A stretch of 63,023 nt of DNA from Branchiostoma floridae. Lineage: Eukaryota; Chordata; Leptocardii; Amphioxiformes; Branchiostomatidae. Both the position numbers and the translations under genes were made by a program. The notes under the pieces are model-generated. The model was not told where the DNA came from and made no database searches. It saw only the letters and a list, made by a program, of their open reading frames with translations. The DNA is taken from contig NC_049990.1 in NCBI RefSeq assembly GCF_000003815.2, forward strand, positions 17,663,213 to 17,726,235, given 5' to 3'. Below, piece after piece: positions 61,333 to 63,023 of this stretch. Position 1 is the first letter of the stretch, and every line of letters starts with the position of its first letter.

Positions 61333-63023
61333 TCACACCACTGTTTCCCTCTCAATGAATACTTGGTGTGGATTCAGTTTTTGCTGTTCTCGAATCAGTC
61401 TTTCTCTTAACACTTCTGGTTTTGGCCTTGCTGTTGGGTCCTCGCTCCAACATGACGTCATGATGACGTACAGGTCTGGAGGACACTCCGCAGGCATGTC
61501 CAGACGGATCCCCTGCTGTAGGATCTCCACAAGCTGCTGACAGGTCGGCTGTGGTGTGTTGCCGTACATGGGGTCCGTCCCACCTGTTACAATCTCCCAC
61601 AGAAGCACACCAAAGGACCACAGGTCGCTCACACGAGAACTGAAGATGTAGGAGGGACTCAATCGCCATCCATTTCAACGGGAGACGTTGTTCTTGGCCT
61701 TGGTGATTGACAGGGATGTATTGTGCTGTGCTGTATACGTCGCGAGCAAGGCCAAAGTCGCCGAGTTTTGCGATATTCTGTTCGGTGATTAGAACGTTAC
61801 GTGCGGCCACGTCGCGATGGGAAATGCGGAGACGTTTCAAATGACCTAGAGCTTGTGTAATGTCAATGGCAAAATACAGAAAGTTATGTAAGTCGTTTTT
61901 CTTTTGCCTTAAGAAGTTCAGGAGGTTTCCTTTGCTGGCGTACTCGAGGATCAAGCACTTTGGATTGGATTTGATGTTAAATCCAAACAACTGGATAATG
62001 TTAGATTTTCGTGGATTGTATCCCTTTTCCTCATGTATCGCTGTAAGTATCGCTGTCTCTCTGTAGAAGTCCTGGTAACACAGTTTGTCGTTGAAGCGGA
62101 TCATCTTGGCTGCAACAGTTTGTTGCTCTGTAGGCAAGACTAGGTTAGTTTGTGTCACCAGACCGAATGCACCCATCCCTATCATATCTCCCAATGTCAA
62201 CCGACTGCTGTCTATCTGCCATCGCTCCAGCCATCCCGGGCGTAACTTGTCTGCCAGGTCTTCTTCCATCCTCCTCAACTCACATACAGCATACTCCTCT
62301 GCTGGAAGTGGCTTGTTTATGTCAAAAAGCTTCCATTTTTTCGTACATGCTAGAATACGAAGAAATATGAGGAACCCAATAACAATAGAAACACTAATTA
62401 GAATAGCTACATGAAGATCTGACCCCTTAATGATATCACATTTCGTTCCCGACCATGGTGGGATACAGGTGCAGCTGCCGTCCACGTGATGGCAGGTGGC
62501 GTTGTTCTTGCAGGTGCAGTCAGATTGGCAGGTGTGCCCGAACTTGCCCTTCTCGCATGGCTGGCTACACGTCGTGCCTTTCCAGCCTGCTGTGCAGTTA
62601 CATGTCCCGTCGCTAGGACTGCAGTAGACCCCGTTGTGACAAACACAACTACTCTCACATTTCGGTCCATACGTTCCCGGTTTACAGGGATCTTCACATC
62701 TGTGTCCTCTCCAACCTTCCAGACAAACACAGCCGTCCCACCGATCACAGTCAGAGGCATGCAGACAGTTGCAGATCTTCTCGCATCTCGACCCATGGTG
62801 ATTGGGTGGGCAGGAAGTTACATTGAGTGTAAAGTTTGCTCTCAGGACAGTACCTTTTGAAGTGATAGCTTGGCACGTGTAGATGCCGTTGTTTTCATTC
62901 TGAAGATTCGCCATTTTCAATTTTCATCCATTTATGACCCTCGAAGACTCAACTGGGTCCCCCTGTTTCTCAGACTGAAACGACCAGTCAGCATTGTAAA
63001 ATCGATATGATGTTCTTGACAAT
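61333..63023 (-). pseudogene. Ig-EGF-transmembrane receptor tyrosine kinase, 3' part, broken
   Basis: The minus strand from the window edge reads as an Ig-domain end (YRFYNADWSFQSEKQG ... ENNGIYTCQA), interrupted by an in-frame TGA at 62924-62926. Then come three or four EGF-like repeats (62440-62800, CPPNHHGSRC, GTYGPKC, GKFGHTC), a membrane helix (about 62345-62410, AILISVSIVIGFLIFL), and a tyrosine kinase. Kinase motifs: IGMGAFG, VAAKM, YRETAIL, SHRDVAARN, GDFGLARD, LPLKWMAIES. At 61650-61660 the frame shifts (two bases missing relative to a normal kinase); the rest, SDLWSFGVLLWEI and SCWSEDPTARP, continues in another frame to TGA at 61333. EGF to kinase lies in a single exon. The layout recalls Tie-like receptors but lacks FN3 repeats. 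Catalytic residues are intact, so sequence errors are an alternative to a pseudogene. The 5' end is outside the window. Confidence 0.75.

Overview
This is a eukaryotic, almost certainly animal, genomic window. Its genes are split by GT-AG introns, it carries several LINE fragments, many inverted-repeat DNA elements and microsatellites, and it encodes extracellular modules (ZP, SRCR-like, CCP-like, EGF, Ig) and a receptor tyrosine kinase. The modules, the repeat load and a SINE-like core suggest an invertebrate deuterostome, most likely amphioxus (Branchiostoma). That identification is inference; no species-diagnostic marker was checked.

All three host loci read on the minus strand. (1) At 6420-46848 I reconstruct a 17-exon gene for a single-pass membrane protein of about 1440 residues. 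It has a signal peptide, five CCP/sushi-like modules and four divergent SRCR-like modules (mostly alternating), a complete ZP domain with ten cysteines and a furin-type site, a membrane helix and a short tail. Every module exon is phase 1-1. Summed exon length is a multiple of three only if one extra base in a homopolymer of the fifth CCP exon is discounted. (2) At 53804-57961 lies a four-coding-exon LITAF-domain gene (229 residues). Its N-terminus holds a PPTY motif, about ten 8-residue repeats and a PTAP motif. (3) At 61333-63023 lies the 3' part of an Ig-EGF-TM-tyrosine kinase gene with an in-frame stop and a frameshift, so it is probably a pseudogene or contains assembly errors.

The 23.6-kb intron between the first CCP exon (41281) and the first SRCR exon (17713) is about 86 percent made of four long-inverted-repeat (foldback-like) elements: 18175-19502, 19741-20198, 20438-30230 and 31529-40278. 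The 20438-30230 element is flanked by a perfect 8-bp duplication (TGACCACA). It has kb-scale inverted arms with arrays of a CTCCGGAG-centred motif and of AGGTCA direct repeats, and it encodes a small C2H2 zinc-finger/acidic protein. A full-length, open RTE-like LINE (22656-26633, 11-bp target duplication) sits inside it, along with three other nested insertions. A second copy of the same family, right half only, occupies 1-2060 and carries an intact homologous ORF. The differences between the two ORFs include only in-frame indels. This family is the best candidate for an undescribed system.

The 31529-40278 element has arms built of 110-bp and 158-bp tandem repeats in mirror orientation around a 2.7-kb centre with no gene I can see. 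Other features include an L1-like LINE flanked by a 270-bp direct duplication just upstream of the ZP gene, a purine-rich satellite (43375-44585), small palindromic MITEs, a strong hairpin at 55386-55492, and (AT)n, (GA)n and (CT)n tracts. Exon calls rest on reading splice sites, phases and translations by eye; no alignment or database search was run.
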